Shown here: one piece after another, positions 8,342-16,822 of the stretch
Position numbering within the stretch: position 1 is the stretch's first letter
Layout: the number at the start of each line of letters is the position of its first letter
From: Pseudomonadota bacterium
Lineage (GTDB): Bacteria > Pseudomonadota > Gammaproteobacteria > Burkholderiales > Rhodocyclaceae
NCBI GenBank assembly: GCA_018262095.1
Contig: JAGTRW010000035.1
Location: 1-40,788, forward strand
Direction: 5' to 3'
DNA: 40,788 bases
The notes under the pieces: model-generated
Told to the model about the DNA's origin: nothing
The model's input: only the letters and a program-made list of their open reading frames with translations
The model's database searches: none
Translations under genes and position numbers: made by a program

Positions 8342-9351
8342 GCATGGTCCAGCCACTCCTCGAAGTGAACAAGCTGCAGACGCAGTTCCCGACCAGTTCG
8401 GGAATCGCCAAGGCGGTCGACGACGTCAGTTTTTCGCTGGCTGCTGGCGAAATCCTCGGACTCGTCGGCGAATCGGGATGCGGCAAGACGGTCACCGGTT
8501 TTTCGATTCTCGGCCTGGTCGATCCGCCGGGCAGGGTCGTCGGCGGACAAGTCCTGTTCAAGGGCGAGGACCTCTTGACGATGGACACCGAGCGTCTGCG
8601 GGCGATTCGCGGCAACCGCCTGGCGATGATCTTTCAGGACCCGATGATGACGCTCAATCCGGTGCTGCGCATCGATACGCAGCTGATCGAGACGTTGCAG
8701 GCGCACCAGGACATCAGCCGTGCGGCGGCCTACGACCGCGCGCTCGAGGCGCTCGGTGAGGTCGGCATCGCCGAGCCGGCGCAGCGGCTGCGCGCGTATC
8801 CGCACCAATTCTCGGGCGGCATGCGCCAGCGCGTGGCGATCGCCATCGCGCTCATCAATCGCCCCGACCTGATCATCGCCGACGAGCCGACCACCGCGCT
8901 CGACGTGACGATCCAGGGCCAGATTCTGGCGCTGGTGCAGGCACTGTGCCGCGAGCGGCAGATGAGCCTGATCTGGATCAGCCACGATCTGTCGGTCGTC
9001 GCCGGGCTCGCCGATCGCGTCGCGGTGATGTACGCGGGAAAGATCGTCGAAAGCGGAACGGTTCGAGCGACGCTCGATCATCCCGCGCATCCCTATACGC
9101 GGGGGCTGCTCGGCGCGATCCCGGCGCTGCACGAGCGCGGCAGTCGGCTACTGCCAATTCCCGGAACGACGCCTTCGTTGCTCAATTTGCCGGCAGGCTG
9201 CGCCTTTGCCGATCGCTGCGCGCAGGTGCATGGCGCGTGCGCGCTGCCGCCGCCCGATTTCGCGGTAGGCCACGACGGGCCGTCACACCGGGTTCGCTGC
9301 TGGCTCAATCATGCGAACTCACCAAACCGGATTGCCGATGCTGCCCCCTGA
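8338..9351 (+). CDS. ABC peptide importer ATPase, DppD type
   Basis: 337 residues. The Walker A motif is GESGCGKT, the ABC signature is FSGGMRQRVAIAIAL, Walker B is DLIIADEPTTALD, and the switch histidine is in WISHDLSVVAGL. The C-terminal oligopeptide-ATPase extension carries the family cysteines (GCAFADRCAQVHGAC and a final RCW). It powers uptake together with the next ATPase. Its start overlaps the permease stop by four bases. Confidence 0.93.
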   Translation: MSMVQPLLEVNKLQTQFPTSSGIAKAVDDVSFSLAAGEILGLVGESGCGKTVTGFSILGLVDPPGRVVGGQVLFKGEDLLTMDTERLRAIRGNRLAMIFQDPMMTLNPVLRIDTQLIETLQAHQDISRAAAYDRALEALGEVGIAEPAQRLRAYPHQFSGGMRQRVAIAIALINRPDLIIADEPTTALDVTIQGQILALVQALCRERQMSLIWISHDLSVVAGLADRVAVMYAGKIVESGTVRATLDHPAHPYTRGLLGAIPALHERGSRLLPIPGTTPSLLNLPAGCAFADRCAQVHGACALPPPDFAVGHDGPSHRVRCWLNHANSPNRIADAAP

Positions 9352-10372
9352 TTCTTCCCGACGCCCGGCGCTGCTTGAACTGAGGCAGATCAGCAAGCGC
9401 TTCTCGCGGCCGCTCGATCTCGCCGCGCGGCTCGCGCAAAAGCTCGGCGCGGCGATTTCAGCGCAGACCGTGCATGCCGTCGATCGCGTCTCATTGACCA
9501 TCGGCCGCGGCGAAATCGTCGGCCTGGTCGGCGAATCGGGCTGTGGAAAATCGACGCTCGGGCGTCTGGCGCTGGGCAGCTATCCGGCGAGCAGCGGCCA
9601 GCGCTACTGGCGCGGCGAGGGAGGGACGACGGCCATCGACGACCTGCCTGCCACGCAGCGAAGAGCGGTCCAGCTCAAGATGCAGATGGTTTTCCAGGAT
9701 CCCTACGCTTCGCTCAATCCGCGATTGCGCGTCGGCCAGGCGATCAGCGAGGCGCCGCTGGTGCACGGCCTGATCACGGCGCAGCAGCGCGACGCGTGGC
9801 TCGCGCAGCTGTTGCACAAGGTCGGCCTCGACCCGAGCCTGGGCGAGCGCTATCCGCACCAGTTCTCGGGCGGCCAGCGCGCGCGCATCGGCATCGCTCG
9901 CGCGCTCGCCGTCGCGCCCGAATTCATCGTCTGCGACGAGGCTGTTTCGGCGCTCGACGTCTCGATCCAGGCGCAAGTCATCAATCTCTTCATGCAGCTG
10001 CGTGATGACCTCGATCTCACCTATCTCTTCATCAGCCATGATCTTGGCGTCATCCGCCATGTCAGCGACCGCGTCGCCGTCATGTACCTCGGGCGGATCG
10101 TCGAGAGCGCCAGCACCGACGAAATCTTCGCCCATCCCCATCACCCCTACACGCAGGCGCTGATCGCCGAATTGCCGGTGATCGGCGGACACCGCCGCGA
10201 CTATCAGGCGATTCGCGGCGAAATCCCTTCGCCGCTGCATCCGCCCAGTGGCTGTCATTTTCATCCGCGCTGTCCGTACGCCATGGCGCAATGCCAGACG
10301 CTCGCGCGAGAGCTCAGGGAAATTGCGCCGCAGCATTGGTCGTCGTGCATCCTCGACGGCGGCGGCGAGTAA
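9311..10372 (+). CDS. ABC peptide importer ATPase, DppF type
   Basis: 353 residues from the ATG at 9311; the ATG at 9338 is an equally possible start, since neither has a strong ribosome site and both overlap the previous gene. Walker A is GESGCGKST, the signature is FSGGQRARIGIARAL, Walker B is EFIVCDEAVSALD, and the switch histidine is in FISHDLGVIRHV. The C-terminal cysteine cluster (GCHFHPRCPYAMAQC) is of the Opp/Dpp family. It forms a heterodimer with the preceding ATPase. Last gene of the transporter proper. Confidence 0.92.
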   Translation: MRTHQTGLPMLPPDSSRRPALLELRQISKRFSRPLDLAARLAQKLGAAISAQTVHAVDRVSLTIGRGEIVGLVGESGCGKSTLGRLALGSYPASSGQRYWRGEGGTTAIDDLPATQRRAVQLKMQMVFQDPYASLNPRLRVGQAISEAPLVHGLITAQQRDAWLAQLLHKVGLDPSLGERYPHQFSGGQRARIGIARALAVAPEFIVCDEAVSALDVSIQAQVINLFMQLRDDLDLTYLFISHDLGVIRHVSDRVAVMYLGRIVESASTDEIFAHPHHPYTQALIAELPVIGGHRRDYQAIRGEIPSPLHPPSGCHFHPRCPYAMAQCQTLARELREIAPQHWSSCILDGGGE

Positions 10373-10463
10373 CTAGCCCAAAGCGTATAAGCAACGAAGG
10401 AATTGATCGTTCTCTTGTCGTCGTCAGATTGTTAAATTGGCCGCTGCCAACAAGGGGACCGAC

Positions 10464-11798
10464 ATGAGTACTCAACACGAACGCAAGTACTGGGACGCAG
10501 CGCTGGAGACGCAGCCGCGCGAAAAATGGGAGCAACAGAAGCTCGGATTGCTGCAGAAACATCTGCGCCACGCCTACGACAATTCGCCGTATTATCGCGC
10601 GAGCTTCGACGCCGCGGGCGTCCACCCCGACCAGGTGCGCAGTCTCGACGACATCCGCCGCTTCCCGTTGATCGACAAGCAGGTGCTGCGCGGACGTCAG
10701 CAGGCGGTGCCGCCTTTCGGCGACCTGGTCGCGGTGCCCGAGCGCGACATCGTCTATATCTCGGCGTCGAGCGGATCGACCGGCGTGCCGACCGCTTCTC
10801 CCTTCACCGGCCAGGATTTTTCCGACTGGATCGACTACGAGGCGCGCCAGTTCTGGTCTTCCGGCCTGCGTCCGGAAGACCGCTACTGCCATTCGCTCAA
10901 CTTCTCCTTGTTCATCGGCGGCCCCTGCGTGCTCGGCGCGCAGAAGCTCGGTGCGCTGTCGATCCACGCCGGCACCGTGCCATCCGAACGCCTGCTGACG
11001 ATCATCCGCCAGTTCCAGGCGACGGCGATCTGGACGACGCCGTCGTACGCCTGGTACCTGGGCGAGACCGCGGTCAAGGAAGGCATCGACATCCGCAGCG
11101 AACTCAACATCAAGCGAATCTTCGTCGCCGGCGAACCCGGCGGGTCGATTCCGGAGACGCGCCAGCGCATCGAGGCGCTGTGGGGCGCGGCTATCTACGA
11201 CTATTACGGACTCTCGGACATCTTCGGCTCGTGCGCCGGAATGTGCGAAGAAAAGGACGGGCTGCACTGGGCCGAGGACCACATCCTGGTCGAAGTCATC
11301 GACCAGCAGACCGGCGAACCGGTCGCCGAAGGCGAGCGCGGCGAGATGGTACTGACGACGCTCAAGAAGAGCGCGCGGCCGCTGGTCCGCTTCCGTACCG
11401 GCGACATCGTTTCATTCACTTCCGAGCCTTGCTCGTGCGGCCGCACGTCGATCCGCATGCTGGGCGTCCATGGCCGGCTCGACGACATGCTGATCATCAA
11501 GGGCGTCAATGTCTTCCCCAGCGACATCGAGGCGATCGCGCGCAAGGACCACGACTTTACCGGCGAATACAAGCTGATCGTCGAGCGCAATAACCACCTC
11601 GACCAACTGACCGTCGAAGTCGAACGCGCGCCAACGTATTCGGGCAACGACGACGAACTCGCCGCGCGCTTCATCCGCCAGTTGCAGTCGGTCACCGGCG
11701 TCTCGGCCAAGGTCAGCATCCTGGCCGCCGATACGCTGCCGCGCGCGACGCACAAGGCCAAGCGCGTCGAAGACCGGCGTGTCGGGGTATGGAGCTGA
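10464..11798 (+). CDS. Phenylacetate-CoA ligase-like adenylate-forming enzyme
   Basis: 444 residues. The start at 10464 follows AAGGGG; the frame opens upstream at 10437 but without a ribosome site. The AMP-binding P-loop is SASSGSTGVPTASPF, the adenine-side motif is YDYYGLSDIFG, RTGDIV precedes the hinge, and RLDDMLIIKGVNVFPSDIE marks the PaaK C-terminal domain. A CSCGRT element is present. Enzymes of this family activate aryl or other carboxylic acids as CoA thioesters with ATP. No other phenylacetate genes are near, so the substrate is open. It lies 91 bases after the transporter genes on the same strand, possibly co-transcribed. Confidence 0.82.
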   Translation: MSTQHERKYWDAALETQPREKWEQQKLGLLQKHLRHAYDNSPYYRASFDAAGVHPDQVRSLDDIRRFPLIDKQVLRGRQQAVPPFGDLVAVPERDIVYISASSGSTGVPTASPFTGQDFSDWIDYEARQFWSSGLRPEDRYCHSLNFSLFIGGPCVLGAQKLGALSIHAGTVPSERLLTIIRQFQATAIWTTPSYAWYLGETAVKEGIDIRSELNIKRIFVAGEPGGSIPETRQRIEALWGAAIYDYYGLSDIFGSCAGMCEEKDGLHWAEDHILVEVIDQQTGEPVAEGERGEMVLTTLKKSARPLVRFRTGDIVSFTSEPCSCGRTSIRMLGVHGRLDDMLIIKGVNVFPSDIEAIARKDHDFTGEYKLIVERNNHLDQLTVEVERAPTYSGNDDELAARFIRQLQSVTGVSAKVSILAADTLPRATHKAKRVEDRRVGVWS

Positions 11799-11983
11799 GC
11801 GCAACGGTCGCCGGCGCGCCGCGCCAACGATCTTGCTGCCAAGGAACTGCACGCTCAGCTGATGGCCGATGTGCTCGGCCTGATCGCTCATTCGGTGCGT
11901 AAGCGCTGTCGGTAGCGTGGCGAATAATTTCGATCTGATATGCTTGTTCCCTGTTCGACAATTTAGGGAAAAGAGCACGGCTT

Positions 11984-13546
11984 ATGTTGAAATTCACCTG
12001 TTGCGATGAAGTCCGGAAGTTTTTCTCGCCAGACCAGGCGCAGGTCTTGCGCGGGATCACTCGCGGCTACGAGCGCGAATGCCTGCGCGTCGACGCCAGC
12101 GGCCATCTCGCCCAGACGCCTCACCCCCTGGCGCTGGGCTCCAAGCTCACGCACCCGTGGATTACCACCGACTATGCCGAAGCGCTGCTGGAGTTCATTA
12201 CCCCGCCGTCGCAAGATCCGGCGTTCCCGCTCGACTTCCTGCGCGACATCCACCGTTTCACGGCTCGGCAACTGCGCGAAGAAACCCTGTGGGCCGGTTC
12301 GATGCCCTGCATCGTCGGCGAAGACAAGGACATCGCCATCGCCGACTACGGCAGCGCCAACGCCGCGCTGATGAAGACGGTCTATCGCGAAGGCCTGGGC
12401 CTGCGCTACGGGCGCCACATGCAAACGATTGCCGGAGCCCATTACAACTGGTCGCTGCCCGATGAATTCTGGGTGATCCTGAAAGGCTGCTGCAGCGGAA
12501 CAGGCAGCATGCAGGACTTTATCAGCGAGCGCTATTTCGGCTTGATTCGCAATTTTCTGCGCTTTGGCTGGCTGATTCCCTACCTCTTTGGCGCGTCGCC
12601 GGCGATCTGCCAGTCGTTCCTGCAAGGCCGCAGCTCAGACCTTCAGGAGCTCGTTCCCGGCACCTTGTTCCGCCCCTACGCGACCAGCCTGCGGATGAGC
12701 GATCTCGGCTATCAGAACCGCGCGCAGGATGCGCTGAACGTCAGCTTCAACTCCTTGGCCGAGTACACCCGCGCGCTGGAGGCGGCGATTCGCACCTCCG
12801 ATCCGTTCTACGAAGAATTGGGTGTTCGCGACGGCGAGCGCTGGAAGCAACTCAACACCAACCTGCTGCAAATCGAGAACGAATTTTATGCCGCTATCCG
12901 GCCCAAGCGTATTGGCAAAGCCGGCGAGCGTCCGGCGCTGGCCTTGGCGAAATACGGCGTCGAATACGTCGAGATGCGCCTCTTCGACCTCAACCCGTTC
13001 GTCGATATCGGGATCGTTCCCGAGCAAAGTACCTTTGCCGACATCCTGTTGCTGATGTGCCTGTTCCGCCAGAGCCCGCCGATTTCGGCGCGCGAACAGG
13101 GTGAGAACGATGAAAACAAGGCGCGTATCGTCAACTACGGTAGGCAGCCAGGTCTCAATCTGCTGGTGCACAACCGCGAACAACCGTTCCGACCGATTGC
13201 CCACGCGCTGTTCGACGATATGCAGCCGTTTGCCCAGATGCTCGATGCGGCCTACGGCGGAACGAACTACGCGACGACGCTAGCCAGTCTGCGCACGCGA
13301 ATCGATCACCCGGAGACGACGCCTTCGGCGCAGGTGCTGGCTGCGGCGAGGGAGCACCAAAGCTACTTCAAATTCGCCTTGGCGCAGTCCCTGCAACATC
13401 ATGACAGCCTGCAGGCTCAGCCGCTGGACGCGGCCACCCGGGCCCGGTTCAACGACAGCGTGATCGCCTCGCTGGCCGAGCAGCGGCGTTTGGAAGCGCT
13501 GCCGCAGGGGCGGTTTGAAGACTATCTGGCGAGTTACTACGCCTGA
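11984..13546 (+). CDS. gshA: Glutamate-cysteine ligase, E. coli type
   Basis: 520 residues, close to E. coli GshA (518). It joins the gamma-carboxyl of glutamate to cysteine using ATP, the committed step of glutathione synthesis. Supporting segments are ITRGYERECLRV (E30 and E32, ATP/metal site region), HYNWSLPDEFW, NTNLLQIENEFYAAIRPKR, and EYVEMRLFDLNPFVD. The start ATG at 11984 lies downstream of AGGGAAAAGAG. No gshB is in this window. A degenerate copy of the 22-base motif (ATAT-N8-CCTGTTC) begins at 11938. Confidence 0.94.
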   Translation: MLKFTCCDEVRKFFSPDQAQVLRGITRGYERECLRVDASGHLAQTPHPLALGSKLTHPWITTDYAEALLEFITPPSQDPAFPLDFLRDIHRFTARQLREETLWAGSMPCIVGEDKDIAIADYGSANAALMKTVYREGLGLRYGRHMQTIAGAHYNWSLPDEFWVILKGCCSGTGSMQDFISERYFGLIRNFLRFGWLIPYLFGASPAICQSFLQGRSSDLQELVPGTLFRPYATSLRMSDLGYQNRAQDALNVSFNSLAEYTRALEAAIRTSDPFYEELGVRDGERWKQLNTNLLQIENEFYAAIRPKRIGKAGERPALALAKYGVEYVEMRLFDLNPFVDIGIVPEQSTFADILLLMCLFRQSPPISAREQGENDENKARIVNYGRQPGLNLLVHNREQPFRPIAHALFDDMQPFAQMLDAAYGGTNYATTLASLRTRIDHPETTPSAQVLAAAREHQSYFKFALAQSLQHHDSLQAQPLDAATRARFNDSVIASLAEQRRLEALPQGRFEDYLASYYA

Positions 13547-13640
13547 TCCTCGCGTCGTCGGAAAATGCCAATTGTGCCTCGGTTGCGGATCGAGTCGTCG
13601 ATTGGCCACCGCGGCGCGTTGGTGATGATCGATTCGCCGC

Positions 13641-13665
13641 GATCGGGTCGATGGTCGGCCCGATC
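13641..13665. terminator. Stem-loop downstream of gshA
   Basis: GATCGGG (13641-13647) and CCCGATC (13659-13665) form a seven-base stem with an 11-base loop, about 95 bases after the gshA stop. No T-tract follows, so intrinsic termination is uncertain. Confidence 0.3.
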
Positions 13666-13686
13666 CCGTCATGACAGCTTATATCC

Positions 13687-13708
13687 TTATCGAAACATCG
13701 TCGTTTGG
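13687..13708 (+). promoter_or_regulatory. Shared 22-base motif upstream of a 38-residue ORF
   Basis: TTAT, eight bases, CGTCGTT, TGG: same spacing as the other copies. The 12 bases from 13681, ending within this motif, also occur unchanged at the ggt copy. It points toward the small ORF at 13822. Confidence 0.4.
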
Positions 13709-13821
13709 TCGTCTCGCTTCGCCTGCTAACTCGCCTTCTCCCGAATTTGGCGCCGCCCCCATCGTTTTAACAACGACGTGCGGCTAACCCGCAGCAAGCG
13801 GGCTTTCAACGGGAGAAGATC

Positions 13822-13938
13822 ATGAGTTTTCACCACAAGTTACCAGGAATGGCATTGGCTCCGGCCATCGCTTCCGCCCACGCGAAACCATCCGCGCCGC
13901 GATCGACACGCCAGTTGGTGCCGTGTCCCGTCTCATGA
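13822..13938 (+). CDS. Tiny ORF with signal-peptide-like start
   Basis: 38 codons after a strong GGGAGAAG ribosome site. The product begins MSFHHKLPGMALAPAIASAH, like a short export signal, then a basic Pro/Ser/Arg stretch. A small hairpin CCCGC-AGCAA-GCGGG (13788-13802) lies in its leader and the shared 22-base motif lies further upstream. Its stop overlaps the convergent LysR stop. It could be a real small protein, a regulatory leader ORF, or the preserved front end of a deleted secreted-protein gene. No family recognised. Confidence 0.4.
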   Translation: MSFHHKLPGMALAPAIASAHAKPSAPRSTRQLVPCPVS

Positions 13939-14814
13939 CTTCAAACGCGACGCCAGAAACTCGATGAGCGCCGCGACGCGCCGGTTCGGCGTCTCTCCCG
14001 GATACACCGCGTAGAGGTTGATCTGTTCGGCCACATAGTCTTCGAGGACCGCTTCGAGACGGCCGGCTTCAAGGTCTTCGACAATGTCCCACTTCACCTT
14101 GCGAACGACCCCGTGGCCGCGCAGCGCCCATTCACGCAAGGCCCCGCCATCGTTTGCGACGCGGTTGCCTGTGACTTTCACCGTCAGTGCCTTGCCGTTT
14201 TCGACGAACTGCCAGGCGATCTGTGCGGTGCCCGGTTGGGCCAGGAGTAGACAATTGTGTTGCGTCAATTCGCTCGGGTGTCGTGGCCGGCCATGCGCTT
14301 GCCAATAGCTCGGTGCCGCGCATGCCAGTCGAGGACCATGCAACAGCAGACGTGCTCTTAAGCCGGAGTCGGGCAGCGGTCCCGTGCGCAGCGCCAGGTC
14401 GATGTGCTGCTCGACCAGATCGACGACGCCATCGCTGAGCAACAACTGGATCCGGACGCCGGGATGCAGCGCCATGAACTCGTCAAGCAACGGAAGCAGT
14501 CGGTTGCGCCCGAAATCGTTGGGCGTCGTCAGATAGATCGGTCCTTGCAGAGGACCGTGCTGATGCAGCCCGCCCACTGCGCTATCCCAGTCGGCCAGCA
14601 AACGACGCGCGTCGGCCAGAAAGCGCTGCCCATCGTAGGTCAGCGATAAGCGTCGCGTCGAGCGGGTGATGAGGCTAACCCCCAATTCGGACTCGAGTCG
14701 CTGCAGGGCCTGGGTGACGGTCGATACCGAAAGCACCCGGTTGCGGGCAACCGCCGAAAAACTCCCTGCTTCGCTGATTTCGACAAAGAAACGCAATGAT
14801 TCGAGTCGGTCCAT
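13933..14814 (-). CDS. LysR-family transcriptional regulator
   Basis: 293 residues. The winged helix-turn-helix covers about 1-60 (MDRLESLRFFVEISEAGSFS, then ARNRVLSVSTVTQALQRLES), and the periplasmic-binding-protein-like effector domain covers about 88-290 (GPIYLTTPNDFGRNRLLPLL). It resembles the subgroup that usually controls a divergent oxidoreductase gene. It is transcribed away from the two dehydrogenase-like genes at 14914 and 15688, with a 99-base shared promoter region containing a T-N11-A palindrome. It is not CysB, whose N-terminus differs. Confidence 0.9.
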   Translation of the reverse strand: MDRLESLRFFVEISEAGSFSAVARNRVLSVSTVTQALQRLESELGVSLITRSTRRLSLTYDGQRFLADARRLLADWDSAVGGLHQHGPLQGPIYLTTPNDFGRNRLLPLLDEFMALHPGVRIQLLLSDGVVDLVEQHIDLALRTGPLPDSGLRARLLLHGPRLACAAPSYWQAHGRPRHPSELTQHNCLLLAQPGTAQIAWQFVENGKALTVKVTGNRVANDGGALREWALRGHGVVRKVKWDIVEDLEAGRLEAVLEDYVAEQINLYAVYPGETPNRRVAALIEFLASRLKS

Positions 14815-14854
14815 TTTTCGAAATATTAGAAAGGTGAATTTGATTTAAGGTGGA

Positions 14855-14869
14855 TTATCTACCTGATAA
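14855..14869. promoter_or_regulatory. LysR-type operator between divergent genes
   Basis: TTATC-TACCT-GATAA is a perfect palindrome; its inner TATC-N5-GATA is the T-N11-A form recognised by LysR proteins. A possible -10 box TAGAAT (14878-14883) sits 17-18 bases downstream, so the palindrome overlaps the -35 position of the dehydrogenase gene. Confidence 0.5.
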
Positions 14870-14913
14870 AGAAAATTTAGAATGAGTCTCCCACAGCGAA
14901 CAGGAGATCAAAA

Positions 14914-15672
14914 ATGAGCACTTCACCTCGAACCCCACACGGTAGCGGACTGGGCGCACTGCTTGGAAAAAAGATATTCATCGCCGGCGGTAGTTCCGGA
15001 ATGGGCGCCGCACTCGCCCAGATGGCTGCGGCGCGCGGAGCCCGGGTTGCCATTGCCGGACGCTCGCCAAGCAAGCTCGACGTCGTTGCCGCAAAGCTCG
15101 GCGACAGCTTGCTTGCGACCTACGTCCTCGATCTGGCCGATGCCCATGCCGTGCTGCAGGCGCTCGGCGAACACGGTCCCTACGACCACATCGTCACCAC
15201 GGCGGCGCAACTGACTTTCAAATCCTTTCCGGAACTGAGCGACGCCGACATTCAACACATGTTGGCGTCGAAGTTCTGGGGGCCGGTCAATCTGGCTCGG
15301 GCTGCGGTAACCCAGCTCAAACCAGAGGGGGCTCTGTTGTTCTTCTCAGGAGCCGCAGCCTACAAGGCGTCGGTCGGCACGTCGATCATCGGTGCCGTGA
15401 ATCGTCTGCTGGAAAGCTTGGCGCAATCACTGGCGATCGAACTCAAGCCGCGTCGCGTCAATGTCATCTCGCCGGGACTGGTCGATTCGCCGACCTGGGC
15501 GGGAATGAGCGACGGCGAGCGAACGGCGCTGTTTGCCGCAGCAGCAGCGGCTTTGCCCGTCGGACGGATTGGACAGGTCGACGATCTGGCGCATGCGGCG
15601 CTGGCCATTCTTGAGAATGGATTTATCACCGGCAGCGTGGTGCACGTCGATGGCGGCGCGCGAGTTGCCTGA
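14914..15672 (+). CDS. Atypical short-chain dehydrogenase-fold protein lacking YxxxK
   Basis: 252 residues. The Rossmann motif GGSSGMG (25-31) and AGRSPSKL indicate NADP-type cofactor binding. The C-terminal half follows SDR layout (SLAIELKPRRVNVISPGLVDSPTW, then NGFITGSVVHVDGG). The catalytic Tyr and Lys are missing: aligning GTSIIGAVNRLLESLAQSLAIEL with the usual helix puts I159 at Tyr and N163 at Lys. Either it uses other residues or it is not a classical reductase; subfamilies with such changes exist. The start ATG at 14914 follows AGGAG. It is divergent from and probably controlled by the LysR gene, and is followed 15 bases later by a second dehydrogenase-like gene. Confidence 0.85.
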   Translation: MSTSPRTPHGSGLGALLGKKIFIAGGSSGMGAALAQMAAARGARVAIAGRSPSKLDVVAAKLGDSLLATYVLDLADAHAVLQALGEHGPYDHIVTTAAQLTFKSFPELSDADIQHMLASKFWGPVNLARAAVTQLKPEGALLFFSGAAAYKASVGTSIIGAVNRLLESLAQSLAIELKPRRVNVISPGLVDSPTWAGMSDGERTALFAAAAAALPVGRIGQVDDLAHAALAILENGFITGSVVHVDGGARVA

Positions 15673-15687
15673 TTCGGAAAGGAATCG

Positions 15688-16737
15688 ATGATGAGTTCAA
15701 AGAAAGTTGCGTTGGTCGTCGGGGCCAGCGGCATTATCGGCAATGCCCTGGTCGAAAGGCTGGCGGCGAGTCCTGACTGGGACGTTCGGGCCTTGCGCCA
15801 AACCGGGGTGCCAGGCGTCGCTACGATCGATGTCGATCTGCACGATGCCGCTGCGACCGTGGCGGCCTTGCGCGGCGCCGACGACTCCACCCATGTGTTC
15901 TATGCCGCTTTTGCCCCGCAGCTTGACCTGGCGGTCGAGGAAAGCGTCAATCTGGCGATGTTGCGTCACCTGCTCGACGGCCTCAAAGCCGCCGGCGCCC
16001 CCTTGCAACGCATCGTCCTGTACCAGGGGGCCAAGGTCTATGGCGTACACCTGGGGCGCGTTCAGGCGCCGTTTTACGAGGACGACCCGCGTCACCTCGG
16101 GCCGAATTTCTACTACGCACAGGAAGATTTGCTGCGCGCGCGCGCCGAACGCGACGGCTTTGACTGGTCGATTTTGCGTCCCGACGTGGTGGTCGGCAGT
16201 GCCGCCGGAAAGCCGATGAATATCGCCGTGGTGATCGGTGTGTTCGCTGCCTTGAGCAAGGCGCGCGGCGTGCCGCTGCGCTTTCCCGGAACATTGCGTG
16301 CCTACCGCGAGGTCCTGGCTCAGGCGACCGATGCCGGCTGGCTGGCGCAAGCCAGCCTGTGGGCGGCACTGGCGCCGGCCTCGCGCAACGAAGTCTTCAA
16401 TATCGTCGGCGAGCCGTTTCGCTGGGAGCGCATATGGCAGCACGTGGCTGACGCGCTGGGCATGGCGGTCGCGCCGCCGCAGCCGATGTCGCTGGCGCGA
16501 CAGATGCCTTCGCAGGCTGCACGGTGGGCCGAATTGGCTGCGCGATCCGGCTTGCGACCGCTTCCCTTCGAGCGGATTGTCGGTTGGGACTTCGGCGACT
16601 TCATCTTCAACAGCGAGTTCGACGTGATTTCCGACATGGGCAAGATTCGTCGAGCCGGCTTCGTCGAGCCGTCTGACAATGAGCAGTGGTTTCGCACGGC
16701 ACTCGCCGAACTTCAGCGCAAGAAGGTCATTCCCTAA
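15688..16737 (+). CDS. PRISE-like NAD(P)-dependent reductase
   Basis: 349 residues; ATG codons at 15688 and 15691 are both possible after AAAGGAATCG. The Rossmann motif is VGASGIIG (11-18). The segments LYQGAKVYG (K116) and NFYYAQEDLL (Y142/Y143) match the catalytic Lys and Tyr signatures of the progesterone 5-beta-reductase/iridoid synthase-like (PRISE) family, which reduces activated C=C bonds of enones. LRPDVVVG and VFNIVGEPFRW are also typical. It is the second gene of the LysR-linked pair; the substrate is unknown. Confidence 0.82.
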   Translation: MMSSKKVALVVGASGIIGNALVERLAASPDWDVRALRQTGVPGVATIDVDLHDAAATVAALRGADDSTHVFYAAFAPQLDLAVEESVNLAMLRHLLDGLKAAGAPLQRIVLYQGAKVYGVHLGRVQAPFYEDDPRHLGPNFYYAQEDLLRARAERDGFDWSILRPDVVVGSAAGKPMNIAVVIGVFAALSKARGVPLRFPGTLRAYREVLAQATDAGWLAQASLWAALAPASRNEVFNIVGEPFRWERIWQHVADALGMAVAPPQPMSLARQMPSQAARWAELAARSGLRPLPFERIVGWDFGDFIFNSEFDVISDMGKIRRAGFVEPSDNEQWFRTALAELQRKKVIP

Positions 16738-16822
16738 CCTGGATGCAAGCTTGCGACCACGGTTTTCCTCGCATCGAGGTGAGCGGCCGGGCCGCAGCTG
16801 GCCAATTGCCGCGCGAGTTCGC

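Noticed and set aside
11799-11935. In-frame continuation after the PaaK-like stop (AKELHAQLMADVLGLIAHSV and onward)
   Set aside because: Reads mildly like protein, but there is no start or ribosome site and no recognised family; too short to call.
13933-14814. Whether the LysR gene is CysB
   Set aside because: Its N-terminus and effector domain do not read like CysB, and it is paired with dehydrogenase genes rather than sulfur genes.
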